A stretch of 64,000 nucleotides of DNA. Source: Opisthocomus hoazin (lineage: Eukaryota; Chordata; Aves; Opisthocomiformes; Opisthocomidae). Shown piece after piece: positions 1 through 20,930 of this stretch. The stretch lies in contig NC_134414.1 in assembly GCF_030867145.1 (NCBI RefSeq), positions 132,072,465-132,136,464 on the forward strand, read 5' to 3'. Numbering within the stretch: position 1 is the first letter of the stretch; the number at the start of each line of letters is the position of its first letter. A program made the translations under genes and the position numbers. The notes below the pieces were generated by a model. The model worked only from the letters and a program-made list of their open reading frames with translations, was not told the DNA's origin and did not search any database.

Positions 1-835
1 CTAGAAAAGATGAATCCTGAATATAAAGTGGTAATACCTTATTTACCTTCTGTCAAGACTACCACAGCCGCAGAGTGCCCTTTCAGTAACAGCAAAATCA
101 AGGAAGTGAACTGAAGTCCTCAAGAGAAACGAAGAACTCCGCATTCACGATTTCCTCCAACGCCATCTCAGTGAGATTTCCGGCACAGACCTGCTCCCAC
201 CCATTACACCTAGAGAAGCTGGTGTGTCGCAACGCAGAAGCAATGCACAGTCCAGTTTCAGATCTAGCATTCTGATGGCGGAACAGCCAGAAACACCCGC
301 TAGCACGGGTAAATTGGACCATAATCTGCATGAGCTCTCTGAAAACTCAGGTTTTGTCCCTTAGGGAAGTCCATGCTCCATTATTTGGGAGTGTGTGACA
401 GTAAGGCTATACGTAGTATACAATGCACCAGCTCCTATCAGAGCACTTCAGCTATCAGGTGTAAACTGGTGGTCAGAAAAGGATCAACGCAGCAACGAGT
501 TAAACACTGCACATACTTTTCCTTCTTCATTCCTGTATTGGCTTTGGCCAATAATGGACCCAAGACTTGACAGACTAATGATCTGGTCGATGAAACCAAA
601 CCCCACATTCCTATGCACTGTGTGACAGATTTAAGACATGGCACAAAGAGAGTCTATAGCACCCTAAACAGTAAACCAATACTGCTGATGTAAGTACCAG
701 AATTCTGCTGGCTTTCAAGTGTTGAAAAAACACTGAAAACATCCTGACAAGGTATCCTGGTTCTGTCGAAACACTAACAGCTGTAGTAGGTCCCGCTCAG
801 TGGTTTAATTCCATTTTCTTCCTCCAGCGTTCCTG
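1..835 (-). other. GPR161: GPR161 3' untranslated region (partial)
   Basis: This sequence lies immediately downstream, on the minus strand, of the GPR161 stop codon at 836-838. No AATAAA signal is visible on the minus strand here. An ATTAAA at about 803-808 is too close to the stop to be persuasive. The transcript therefore probably continues past the left edge. No other gene or repeat was recognised. Confidence 0.6.
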
Positions 836-3800
836 TCAAATACTCCCTTCGTCGATGCTCTGCAACTGAAGTCTTTGGCTAGCATGCGGCCTGATACCAC
901 GCCGCGTGTTCATACTGCTTCCTGGCAGAGTCCGCACAGGGAACAGAGCGCCTGGTAAAGCATCTTCCCCAAACAAGCTCATTTTCACGTCAGCTTCAAT
1001 AGCTCTTGCTAAACTGGATGCATAACTGTCCAGAGATTTATGGACCTCAGCTTTTACATGAAGAACAGAATTCTTTGCAGCTTCTGTGGGGGGAAAAAAA
1101 AGGGCAACATATCAGAAAAATAACAGTTGATCAGCACAGCTGCACAAATGCTTGAAGACTAAAATTGATCCTTTTGTAAAGGTATGATCCCGCTCTGTGC
1201 AAAATAACTGCCTTACAGAGCACATTTACTGACGATACCCAAGATTCCTAAACCATTCTATGAACACAATGCTTCAGAGTGACCTTGACAGGTCAAGCAG
1301 AGAAAGATTACCTCCCATTCAAGTGAAAAAAATAAGATCTAATGAAGTAAAGTGGTTATACGCATGTTTAACTTTGAATTAAGCGCATCTTGAACGATAT
1401 TCTGAACCTGAACCTAAGCACACAGCATTTTATTGGTATGAATCTGTACCCAGCTGAAGTCAACAGCCTGGTTTCTGGTTATTACCCAGAGTCCAGGATT
1501 AGGGACAATGGGAATTGTCTGGCATCAGTCAAGACTTCATGCAGAAAACAGGAACAGAACCCTCAATGTGTACTTACCCTGCTGTAAACACGACTTACAG
1601 CCTTACATGGATTCTCGGTGCATTTGGACTAAGACCTTGAACTTCACTGACATGAACAGTGTAGCTCAAGAGTTACTTTATAACATGTTTTAAGCCCAGC
1701 AAACACCAGACTTTGCGTTTACAGATTAACAGTTCCCAAATTCCAAGGACTTCTTCCAAGTAGTGACTAAAATCAGTAGTCTGCTGTCCTTATGCTTAAA
1801 TTCTTTTCAGCCACAGCAGGACCCACTTCCACTTCCAGTGGGGAAGTCGTAGAGCTCTCCATGCCAGGAGAGGTTGAAGACTACAGTACACTTCTTCCTA
1901 ACCTTTTATTACCTTGGATACACCTGCTCTTCACTGTTGATGTAGTTGCTTTTGTAGGATCTATATACCTGTCTACCCACCAACATGCTGGGCAACACAG
2001 GTATTCGTCCTAAATGTAATTCTCCAGTGAGGCTGCTGAAAGAATTTAAAGTCTCAGAGATGCTGAAAACCCTGAGATGTACCAGGGAGACTTGCTAAAC
2101 CTGTGGGGAACGAATGCATTAAGACCTCCCTCTCTCACTGAACTGCACACAAAAATTAGATGCCTGCCCCTATGTAATCACTCAGAAAGATAATGGGAAA
2201 TGTATGGTAATGTATTTGTCCAGGGAAATAATCAGCTCATGCTGGGAAGAGGGCAAGAGTGAATTTTGCCAAGATGTCTGAAGAGAAAACTCCACAGAGA
2301 GAGTCTTCTCATTATTTCAGAATCACAAAAATCAATCTCGTTTTATTATTACTTGATTCTTATAGTCATTCTGCTCATTTTTGTACTGTCCACAATCATT
2401 TATTATTTAGTAAATTCAGTTGTTATTACAAGGTCCTCTAGTCCATATTACCATAACTATTAGCTTAAACTGCCATATCTTACAGATGATCACAGCAATA
2501 CCTTGCTAGCACAGAATCAACAAGTGAGTTCACTGAAAAAAAGGTGTACGTGATTCATCTATTTTCACTCATATCTGCTGAGAAACATAGTAAAGTAAGT
2601 GAAGTAAAAGTTAAAAAAAGTAAGTGAAACAGAATGAAATTATACTCAGACCATTAAAGTATGTAAATGGAAGAATTTCAAATGTGTGAATGACAAAGTT
2701 GAGAGGAGGCAGCAAATGATTAACAATGGGATAATGGAATCAAAGCAAGAGGGCAGGAAAATGTATTCCCTGAGAAACACAAAACAGACTGCAACAGCCC
2801 CCAGGTGACTGGAGTTTCAAAGAGGATACTACTGTACCACACAAATGATACGCATGCAGGGAATCCCAGCTTCTAACTCTTGTCCTTGTCTGCTGCTACC
2901 TGAGAACTGGAAGAAAGACCTGTTCTTACTTTCTGTTGCACTTGCATGAATGGTCAGATCTGTCAGGGCGAAGAGCGGCCAGATATGTTTTAAGGCAATT
3001 CTGAAGATCCTGTTACGCTTTCCTGAGCAGGCAATATAGTTGGTTCTGAGCATTTCCATACTTACCCCTAAACCCACCTTTAATTTGCTCTACTTCATCT
3101 TCAAACGTCACTGAACTCCTCCTTCGAGGAGGACAGATGCAGTGTGGGGCATGAGGGCCATCTGAGCTATTATCTTCAAGAAGCATCGCATCTGTTCCTG
3201 AAACAAAGCAAGAGTTCTCTAGAAAAACAGAGTAACACTGGGATACAATATTTAAATGGTGGCAAAAACTTCCCAGTCTGTAGCAGTTCCTTCAAAAGAT
3301 GTCTAAACCCAGCTTTTGTGAGTAAATTTCAGCTTGTACTAAACACTACAGAGAAAAAGAATGAGGTTAGAGTTTCCATTGAAAGGACTGGGAAATCTTT
3401 TCTTGTTAGCCATCTAAAATCTCAAGCAGCTCTGAAATGCTCAGCTGCAGAGCTTATAATGTCAACAGGGCAGCAGACAAGGGTGAAACCTTACCTTCAG
3501 TAAAAGAAAGGCTAAAATTGAGAGCAAATTCCCCCATCTCCTGATGAAGACAAGAGGCTAACAATGGCTACCTGAGAGGCCAACGACCATAGCTGCCAAA
3601 TGTCATGCTTGTAATCGGGCCTGGATGGAAATCTCAACTGGAAATTTTTTCTGTTCAATTTAGTTTGTCTCTAATAACCTATTTTGACTTTCTTGAAGTG
3701 TATATTAATGGGGGAAACAAAAAATCTTTTGCTGGTTGTGAATGATTTTTGTCTCACGAATCTTTTTTTTTCAGTTTAAGAGTCCCTTTTTTATTTCACC

Positions 3801-6800
3801 TCCCTGCATTTGCTTTGCACCTCTGCAATATAAAATAGAGTTTACCAGCATAAGGAAATTCATCTAGGCCATCCCTGCAATACTTTCACACAAAGGGCGA
3901 GGCTGCAGCCTAGTCCTCCCTTGCGATGCTAGTCTTTCTGCTGTGTAAGGGAGAAGCGGAGCAAGCATTTTGGGGAGACCTAGGACAGTGCTGAGTGAGC
4001 AGTCCTCAGGGAAGCTGCTGTTGGAAGACAGCCTGCACACACTTGATGCGTGACACTTTCAGTTCAGTTACTCCTGGGGTGTGAGCAAGCGGCTGTCCGG
4101 TGCTTAGTTGCCAAGCTGCACTGCAGGCCACAGAACCACATACTACAGTAGGCAGCACTGAAGAGAGAGGAAGACTTTAATTCCTGGTCTTTAGTTCCTA
4201 ACAGTAAAGGCATTCAGCGAAACAGTATTTCACAAGAATGATCACTGTGTATCCATTCCCAGGGTACGGACTGTGCCGCCTTCATAACAAACAGTGGCAC
4301 TTCTACCAGCATTAGGTATGTGTTTGGTTTGTTCATTTGTTTAAACTGCTCGGTACCATTCCTCAAAAGATAATAACACAACACCCTCTTAACTGAGGCA
4401 GGATGCTATTCTCTCTTATCACACACAGCTGCAGAATACCCACAACGGGCATAAAACTACCAGCGTAAAACAACTGCCAAAATCAATCCCAGCTCCATAG
4501 GCTTCCTCTACAAAAGTAAGAAACAAAATTCTAACACCAAGCAAATGTTAGAAAATCACCCTCTAGTGTCTCTAAAGCAGAAATACTCTTTAAAATAACT
4601 AGTGCAGTTAAGGAGTGGTAGCTGAATTAACTGCCAGAAAAATCTAGCTACAGTTCCGGATAGAAAATTACTGGCAGAAATATTTTCCCCTTTTGCAAGC
4701 AACCTTCAGTTGACAGATCTTAAGCAGTGACGAAATTATGAGCTGAAATGGTCCTAAGTGTTTATGTTTACACCGCAGGATGAACAAGACAAGGTCTCTT
4801 ACAGACTAGAAAACAGAGCAGCACATTCTCCACAGCACTCTTGCTCTGTTCCTCCTGGATACAGGGAAAGTCCCTAAAGAACGAAAGAAACTAAAGAAGG
4901 GCACAAAAGCAGAAACTAAAGAAGCAGGGCACAAAAGCAGCAAGTCCTGTTCCCAGGACACATTAGCAAGGGAGGGTCATCATTCTTTAGAGTAAACAGT
5001 ATTTTGCAAGTAAATATATTGAAAGCAAGAAAGGAAAAAAGCAACTGCAGCAGTTTTGTTTTAACAGCTGGAACAGATGTTTCATGTCATCCATCCACCA
5101 AGAGACATCTGTGCTTGTATATACAGACTATCCCAGAGAGTTCTGCCGAGTTACAAGAGCAATCTTCTGCCCAGGAGAAGAGAGCAAGAGACTTTCAGTT
5201 ACCTGAATCCTGCGAGCAGCTGAAACCTGTGTCTCCTGTGCTGCTGCTGTTTCCTAATGGCCGCCCACCTGCCATGAGGGCAGTGAGGTGAGGAGATAGT
5301 CCCAAATCTGCAAGACAGTTTTGTTCTTGTTACACAATGACTGTTCAAGGGGTCTGCAATAGTAAAAACCTCTTCCAGTAATACACACCCTACTGCCTTA
5401 TTTATTATTCTACATATAAAACTTGCCTTGCTGATCCAGAGTGCACAGCATCTGGACTTCCCATCTTAGAAATCCAATCAACAGCCTTCAGGTATCCTTG
5501 GAGTCTTTCCATATGGCAAGTCTTCTTTACATCAGCACAACCTCCCTCCCCCTCTTCTTGTAATTGCATGTTTTATCAGCCAGACAGGCTGAATACGGAG
5601 CATATTCAGAGAGGTGGCCAGACACCTTCTAGATAGAGAATAACCTGGTAACCTCCAGCAGCTGTGACAGGCAGCTCATGCGCAAGGCTGGAGCACTGCA
5701 ATGCCTGCCTTCTTTCCAATCCCCAAAGTAAGAAGGGACAAGATTCTAGGGTTTTTACAAAGTTGCTGTCTTTGGATCCCACTTCAAGATTTTGTTGTGG
5801 GTTTGGCTGGGTTTCTCCCCACCCCCATCAGCCTCCAGCTAATACACCTGACAAATTTGAAGCTGTCAGTTTCTTATTGCTTGGAAACAGGAAGAAATTT
5901 CCTGTCTTTTCCCTCCCACCTCAGTTCCCAGCGTATTCATCTATAGCATCTCCTGGATACAGATTTGCCAAAGGGAGGAGTGTTACAGAGCTCCTGCAGC
6001 TTGTGGTGTGGCTGCAGCTGCAGAACTCCTTCATTTAGATAGGAGTCTCTTCCAGTGATCCCAGACTGCGGAAAAGATAACAGATGCCTTGCTGCTCTCC
6101 CTTTCCTTCTGCGTTTTAGATCTTCCTTCCCAATTAAATAATTTCAGTTCCCGCTTCTGCATGAGATGTCCTGTTTTTGGAATTCGGGTGTTACACAGGT
6201 ACACTGGTATTAAGGAACAGTGTCTTTTGCAGCCACGCGTCTTACCTGTGATCCTATTGGAAATGCTGAATAACCTTGACGTCCTATGCCGCTGAACAAA
6301 GGACTCGCGATAATACCGATCCCCAAAGCACATTCCTAGCAGTTCCTTGCGCACTGTCTTGTTCCACAGCCCATAAATTAGCGGATGGCAAATGGCACTG
6401 GAAAAGGACAACCACGTAGCCAACGTCTCCAAGGCAGGTGAAATACTATTTTTTCCCCAAAGTGCCTCTGATGTAATTACTACCATGTAAGGCCCCCACG
6501 TAATCACAAAAGCACCGATGACAACCAAGATGGTTATGAGAGCTTTGCACTGGTTGGCTGAGTAGACAACCCCTTGGAAAGCGTTCCTTCGGCTGCCAGA
6601 AGAGGACGTGGAGGTGCTGGAGTTCTTCCTCCCGTTCCTCTGGGAGTCCTCCTCCACAATGATGACGCTACCACAGTGGATTTTCCGGGCCTTAATCCTT
6701 GCCACGCGGAATATGAATCCATAGCAGACCATCATGACTGCGAAAGGCAGCAACGCGCACCAGACCTGCCAAAAGGCAGTGTAGCCAGCCTCTTTATGCC

Positions 6801-7954
6801 AGGCCGCCACACACATCCACTTGAACTGGTCAAACTCCAAAGACGACCAGCCGAAGAGGGGAGGGAGGCAGCCAATAAGGGAATGTAGCCACACATACAC
6901 AAGAGCTACCACTGCTCTGTTGCCTGTTATCTTCATTGGGTAAACCATAGGGTACAGGACAGCATAGTACCTGGGGGACAAGAAGAGAAAGAGTCAACGG
7001 GAGCACAAAAGACGTACAACAAAAAAAGAACATATTTCAGTGATGTTGATATGTAGTCCTCTTTGTAGAACAAGCTCTTTTCACCAAACCTCAAAGTCGG
7101 CTCGGGGACCCTGTTTATAAAAACAACTACATGTAAAAATACATACTGTTGCAGTCAAGACTGTAAAACTCGGCTGAAGGCACACACGCAGCTATTAAAT
7201 CTGTCCCTACGTGTCAGTGTGTGCTTAGGGTATAATCTGGAATTTTAAGTCATTGCTTGTTGTTTCTCAAGTAGTATGTTATTATACCATCGATAGCTTT
7301 AAAAAACTCCAGATGCATGTCTGCATTTTGCACTACTGGTGACATCACTTTCTTCTGTTACACATCAAAATTTCACAGGGGGCTGAAGGAAAAATGTCAT
7401 TGCAATGGTACGCAGCATTATCCACTGCAGGGCTTCTCAACTCTATGAACAGCCAACGAGTCACTCTACAAAACTAGGCAATTCGTTACCATTCGTTAGA
7501 AAAGAGCTGCTTACCGGTCTATAGCTATGAGTCCAAGAGTAAGCATGCTGGCTGAGCTGATCAGCATGTAGAGCAGGGCTGAGAAATTGCACCAAACGAC
7601 TCCGAAGATCCATTCCCGCCTGATAGAGCTGGTGACAACAAAAGGTAGCACCAGTACAGAGAGTAGAAAGTTGGAGAGGGTCAGGCTGAACACAAACTTG
7701 TTGCTCAATGTGAGAAGGTAAGACTTCCGATACAGGGTGACGACAATCACCAGGTTGCCCAAACAGATGAAAATAGCAATGACGATTATAGCAATGGACT
7801 CAGTGACTCTGACCGCCCCGTCTTCCTGCGTGGTGAGGTTCCTCAGGCTCTTCACATTGCTGAGGGAGGAGTTGCTGCTCATGGTCAGAGCGTGCAGAGC
7901 TGGGGCAGCCAAGACATGCTGAGCAGCTAGAAGCAGAACAACGCTCAGAAACAT
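836..7954 (-). CDS. GPR161: GPR161, orphan class A G-protein-coupled receptor
   Basis: Five coding exons, in transcript order, are 7954-7515, 6970-6246, 5307-5203, 3197-3078 and 1083-836. All junctions are GT/AG and phases join exactly, giving 545 codons from the first ATG or 521 from the in-frame ATG at 7882. The human protein is 529 residues. The second ATG has A at -3 and matches the family start (M-S-x-N-S-S-L-S), so it is the likelier initiator. Visible features are N-glycosylation sequons near the N terminus, seven hydrophobic segments, and a DRY motif split across the first junction. TM6 has W-G-P, and TM7 has H-P-L-I-Y where most receptors have NPxxY; I recall the same H in human. Loop 3 holds I-K-A-R-K, reported as a ciliary-targeting motif. 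The tail has R-R-S-S-V-T-F, the reported PKA site, and the amphipathic stretch around V-H-K-S-L-D-S-Y that binds PKA-RI in mammals. Known role: constitutive Gs/cAMP signalling in cilia that restrains Hedgehog output. Introns showed nothing else recognisable. Confidence 0.96.
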
Positions 7955-8930
7955 TCAGGCAAGATTTCTTCAAACTCTCTCCAAAGACTGGAGGCCCTTC
8001 TGCCTGCATTAATTAAAATTTACCTGTAGGATGCAGGGAACCATTTTAGACGGGAAAGCGAAGGGGCAGGAAATTCCCTATGGGTACACCAAAGAGGTCA
8101 ACGACACAGCCAAGCCTAGAACAGGGAAGAAATTGTCTAAAAGACAAAAAGAGGTGGAGGTGGGGGAAACAAGGAAGAAAACTACCCCGCCATTTTAAAA
8201 TTTTCTAAGGATCTTATTTGTTTCTAAACCATACTTACCAGCTGTGCATCTCAGTCCCTTCATCTAGGCTGTGAGGAAACAATAAGAATGCCACTAACAG
8301 TCTTTGTTTCTCTCACTTTAAAAAAACACACAAACAACTTTCCTTATTTCTAATTTTGCCCGTTTATCCTGATTGTTACCTTGTATTCTGCCTATGCAGC
8401 ATTTGCTGGTGGTCTGTGGATGCCTGGCAGGTCATACCCTACTTACACTTCCCTAACAGTTGCTAAGTGACATTCAAAGACTCGGGCATCATTGCCCGTA
8501 CTCTCTACCACCACTTCTCCGCGTTCATTATCACCCTGGCTGCAGCAGTGATTCTATTTTACTGCCAGCACCAAAGGACTGGGGGAACTGGCTTTCTGTA
8601 CACGAGGTTTGAAAGACGCTTCCTTGCGGTCCACCCTACAGAAACGTTTGAGAGCCTTTAACCCCTGGCTTGTCACTGTTAGCATCCACGCCACTGACTC
8701 ACAACCCTGTTTTGAGAAACCTCGGTATTCCTCCCAGTTTCTCAGCAGCCTTTTCCCCACCACCTCCAGCAGGCACTCCTACCCACGGCATTCAATCTTT
8801 CACCCACCTGCAGGCCAGCACACTGAAAACACCACCAAAAAACGCGGATCACAAACCAGCTAAACCAACGAGCCCACCAATTCATGCATGAAGTTGATAT
8901 TCGCATTCATTGGGAAACAGGGACTCGGGG
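7955..8930 (-). other. GPR161: GPR161 5' region: probable UTR and intron
   Basis: This stretch separates the first GPR161 coding exon from its CpG island. A possible splice acceptor on the minus strand ends at about 8024 (CCTACAG), which would make 8023-7955 untranslated leader. I could not fix the boundary. No other gene or repeat was recognised. Confidence 0.4.
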
Positions 8931-9800
8931 AAAGCTCTCCCCGCCCGGCGCGTCCAACAGGTCTACTCACGGCGACGCCCCGGCCTGCGCGGCCGCTGCG
9001 GCCTCAGGCGGCGACGGCCGGCTGCACAGCCGCGGTCCTCCCATCTCCATCTGCGCTTTCCTAAGGGCGTAAGTAAAGGCGTTACCGGGCCGCGCTTCGC
9101 GAAACGCAACCTCGCTCCCCTCCCGCGAAGCTGCCTGCCGACCGCTCGCCGCAGCGCTCCTCGGCACACACGCACGAAGCCGCCGGCGTGGGGCTGCGGA
9201 CACGCCGGGGGGGAGGCAGGGAGGGATGGAGGGAGGGGGTCGCCATTTTGCCCCCGCGCTCCCTCCGGCAGCGAACAAAGCGCGGGGGCGGGGTCCTGCG
9301 CCCCCCGCACCCCTCACCCCCCCGGGCGGCGAGCGGGTCCCAGCGCCGCTCCCGCTGCCCCCCGCCCCGCCACGGCCGCCGGAGCCGGCGCCGCACTCAC
9401 CGCCCGCCGCCGCCGCCACAGCGGGAGGTTTCGGGTTACCGCGCCCCGGACCCCGCCACAGCCGCCGCCGGCAGACAGGCCCCGGCCGCGGCCCGCCCCG
9501 GCCGTGCCCCCGCCCCGCCCCGCCCCGGCGCGCCCCCTCCCCGGCCTCCCCGCCCGCCATGTTCTCCGCGGACACCCCCCGAGCTGGTCTCGGCCTGCGG
9601 CGCGCCGGGCCCCTGGGCACCCCGCCCGAGGCAGAGGGGTCCCGCTCCCCGGGCCGGACCGGGCCGCCTGAAGCGGGGCACCGCATCCACCCTGCGGGCG
9701 CAGGGCCCCTCACAGCCCCACGTCGCCGAAAGCGCAGGAATCCCGTTAAAAGCAGGGGGGAACCCACTGCGCAGTGACTTGCCCCGGCACACGGTGCCAG
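8930..9800 (-). promoter_or_regulatory. CpG island, probable GPR161 promoter and first exons
   Basis: This is a dense GC and CpG block between the GPR161 coding start and the TIPRL side. On the minus strand there are two strong splice-donor sequences, GTGAGT at 8970-8965 and at 9400-9395, which could end alternative non-coding first exons of GPR161. A YY1-type element (CAAAATGGCG read on the minus strand) lies at 9241-9250 and a weaker one at 9555-9563. GC boxes are present and no TATA box was seen. Long open frames on both strands are a product of GC richness. Assignment to GPR161 rests on position and orientation. Confidence 0.65.
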
Positions 9801-9907
9801 TCCGTCGGGGGAGGGGGGGGCAGATCCCGATCGCTGGGCTTCCTCACCCCCAAATCCCTGTTAGAAATCATAACACAGAGCAGATTTCGGGAGGGGTTCT
9901 CATGTAG

Positions 9908-10170
9908 TCAACAGGTTCAATTTAACGGGCACAAACTGAAGCAGAGGAAGTTCCGTCTGAACATGAGGAAGAACTTCTTCCCTCTGAGGGTGACGGAGCA
10001 CTGGAACAGGCTGCCCGAGGAGGTGGTGGAGTCTCCTTCTCTGGAGATATTCAAGACCTGCCTGGACAAGGTCCTCTGCAGCCTGCTGTAGGTGACCCTG
10101 CTTCAGCAGGAGGGTTGGACTAGATGACCCACAGAGGTCCCTTCCAACCCCTACCATTCTGTGATTCTGT
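9908..10170 (+). mobile_element. CR1 LINE, 3' tail fragment
   Basis: The sequence reads as the end of CR1 ORF2 plus its 3' UTR: the frame for [10 protein letters not shown], then H-W-N-R-L-P-E-E, then the 'GGTTGGACTAGATGACC' and 'GGTCCCTTCCAACCCC' blocks. It ends with the ATTCTGTG-type octamers. It is strongly 5'-truncated and sits between the GPR161 and TIPRL CpG islands. Confidence 0.93.
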
Positions 10171-10370
10171 AATTAAAATAGCTGGATAATGAGTGCTGCG
10201 TTAGCTGCAGTTGATGAGGAACACCGACTCGAGGTGTGCAAAGGAACAGCTAGGGAGGAACAGGCCTGCAGGATGATGCCCTGAAGGTCACCTCGGTCCT
10301 GGTGGAAACATAAACCATATCTGCCCAGCCAAGTCCTTTAGATAATGATTTAGTAGAGTCAGCACCAATG

Positions 10371-10686
10371 AACTGCCTGACAGGAGGTTGGAGGGAGGTA
10401 GGTGTTGGTCTCTTCTCCCAGATAACTACCAACAGGACGAGAGGGAATGGCCTCAGGTTGCGTCAGGGGAGGTTTAGATTGGATATTAGGAAAAATTTCT
10501 TTACTGAGAGTGGTCAGGCACTGGAACACGCTGCCCAGGGAGGTGGTTGAGTCACCATCCCTGGAGGTGTTCAAAGAACGTGTAGATGTGGCACTTCAGG
10601 ATATAGTTTAGCAGGCACAGTGGTGTTGGGTTGATGGTTGGACCTGATGATCTGAGAGGTCTTTTCCAACCTTAATGATTCTGTGA
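10371..10686 (+). mobile_element. CR1 LINE, 3' tail fragment, second copy
   Basis: This is another 5'-truncated CR1 tail in the same orientation as the copy about 200 bases before it. It shows the ORF2 end ([14 protein letters not shown]) and the 3' UTR block 'GATCTGAGAGGTC', closing on ATTCTGTGA. It differs enough from its neighbour to be a separate insertion from a different CR1 subfamily and not a duplication. Confidence 0.92.
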
Positions 10687-11050
10687 AAGAGGAGTGCCCT
10701 CAGAGAAGTTTGCCTCATTGTAACACTAAAAGTCCTGCCCGTAGCTTAGCAGACCCAGCCTGAGGAAGGACCCTTCCACCCAGGGCATGCGTAGTTAAGA
10801 GGGAGGACACAGTGGCTTTACACGGAGACGAGACCCTGCCAGGACCAACGGGAACATGGAGGACGAACCTTAGCTGCGAAACGGACTGGCAACAGTCACT
10901 TCAAACGTATAAAATGTCGGTCCTGTCCCACCCGGTGTGCTAGCTTGGTGGAATTATCTCCTAGCGCACATTCTTTCCGGCTTGAGAAACCCAGGTGTGA
11001 TCAGGGTTACAGACAGCTTCCAGAATTTTAATAAACAATATCTTGGCTCA
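10687..11050. other. Intergenic spacer before TIPRL CpG island
   Basis: This is about 360 bases of moderate GC between the second CR1 tail and the TIPRL CpG island. No exon, repeat or motif was recognised. Confidence 0.6.
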
Positions 11051-11651
11051 CTGCACACCGGGCGAACGAACCCTTTTCGCAGGACACTTCCCCCCAGCCG
11101 AAGCAGAGCACAGGCGGGCGCAGCCCAAGGGGCGAAGGGTGACCACACACCACGCTCGGGCACCCCTGAGCCCCGGCGAGGCCCTCGACCGCAGAGCACG
11201 GCTGCTCGGGCTCTGGCGAGCTCTGCCGCACCTCGGCTGCGCTGCGGCGTGGGGGAGACGGAGCCCAGCTCCATCCCCGGGCGGCACTCGGGAGCCCGAG
11301 ACCCGGCCACCGGCCATCGAAAATGGCGCCAGGCGCCCGCGGGCTGGGGCCGGGCGACGCTCGCTGGACCGCCAAGCGCGGCCCGGCCCGGAGCAGCAGA
11401 GCTCACCACGACCCGCCCGCCGCCGGGCACAGGAGGCCGGAGCCGCCCGCGGCGGGCGGGAAGAGGCAGCACACAGCTCCCGGAGGCGCAGACGGGCCCG
11501 CGGCCCGCCGGCACCGGGCACCTCCTGCCGCCGCCCTGCTTCCGGGCTGCGCCGCCGGAAGCGGAAGCCCCTGCAGGCGGCGGTTCCGGCGGTGCCGTTG
11601 CTGCCGTCCGGGGCGTGCGGGCTGCGGCGGAGAGGCGAAGGAGGGCGGGGA

Positions 11652-11693
11652 AAGGCAAGGCAAGGCAAGGCAGGGCAGGGCAGGGCAGGGCAG
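11652..11693 (+). repeat. Pentanucleotide microsatellite (GGCAA/GGCAG)n
   Basis: About eight consecutive GGCAR units, first GGCAA then GGCAG, end about 65 bases before the TIPRL start codon. The tract is therefore in the 5' UTR or core promoter. Such tracts are usually length-polymorphic. Confidence 0.9.
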
Positions 11694-11758
11694 GCTCCGC
11701 CGCCCCTTCCGGCCCCTCTTGCCTTCACCTCGGCGGGGCCTTCCCGCTCGCCCCCGCC

Positions 11759-20306
<8,548 letters not shown>

Positions 20307-20420
20307 ATGTGACTTTATATGGACTTGAAGTAGACTGGAAATAATGTGATTATGTAAACCATTGCCATGGGGGGCGGTTTCACTAATAGTGGAATAAAGA
20401 ATTTGGCTAATTTTTCTGTA
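20307..20420 (+). terminator. TIPRL: TIPRL proximal 3' UTR and polyadenylation signal
   Basis: A consensus AATAAA at 20393-20398 lies 87 bases after the TIPRL stop codon, so a short 3' UTR is possible. Further AATAAA hexamers at 21816-21821 and 23150-23155 could serve longer isoforms. Usage cannot be decided from the sequence alone. Confidence 0.6.
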
Positions 20421-20893
20421 GCCCTGAGAGAAAACATTTCAGGCAGGTTATGCTAATGGTGTTTTTTGTTTGGTTTTTTTTAACCTGTATCTGGAGTTAA
20501 TGATAGACTGGTGGTGAGTTAGTTTTCAACGGCATTGGAGAAGGACTCTCACAATTAAGAGTCTGGGTTCTGTTTAGTTCAGTGGTTAGGCAGGAGTATT
20601 GTCTGGGCCCTCCACCACAACCACTGCTATGAAGATTTTGTTATTGCTGGTTCAGATGCTAAGAGAATACTGGAGTCGTAACATTGGCATGATTTTATTT
20701 TTATTGAGAAATCATCCACAGTTAAAAAAAACAAAAACAAAAAACCCTCTGTATTTATTTTGAGGTATCAGTCCTAAACTACACATTTTGTTGTCCTCCG
20801 CTACAGTGAGCTGATAACCAAGAAAGTTACTTCTTGGAGTCTCCAGACTCTAACTTAAGAATATTCATTTCATCTGAGGATAGGTTTAAGGAA

Positions 20894-20930
<37 letters not shown>

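Noticed and set aside
8967-9767. 266-codon open frame on the minus strand, with overlapping frames on the plus strand
   Set aside because: It lies in a CpG island with very few A/T-rich stop codons. The product is Gly/Arg/Ala/Pro-rich with no family resemblance.
20898-20925. A28 run as the tail of a retroposed gene
   Set aside because: No processed gene copy precedes it and no flanking direct repeat was seen, so it is treated as a simple repeat.
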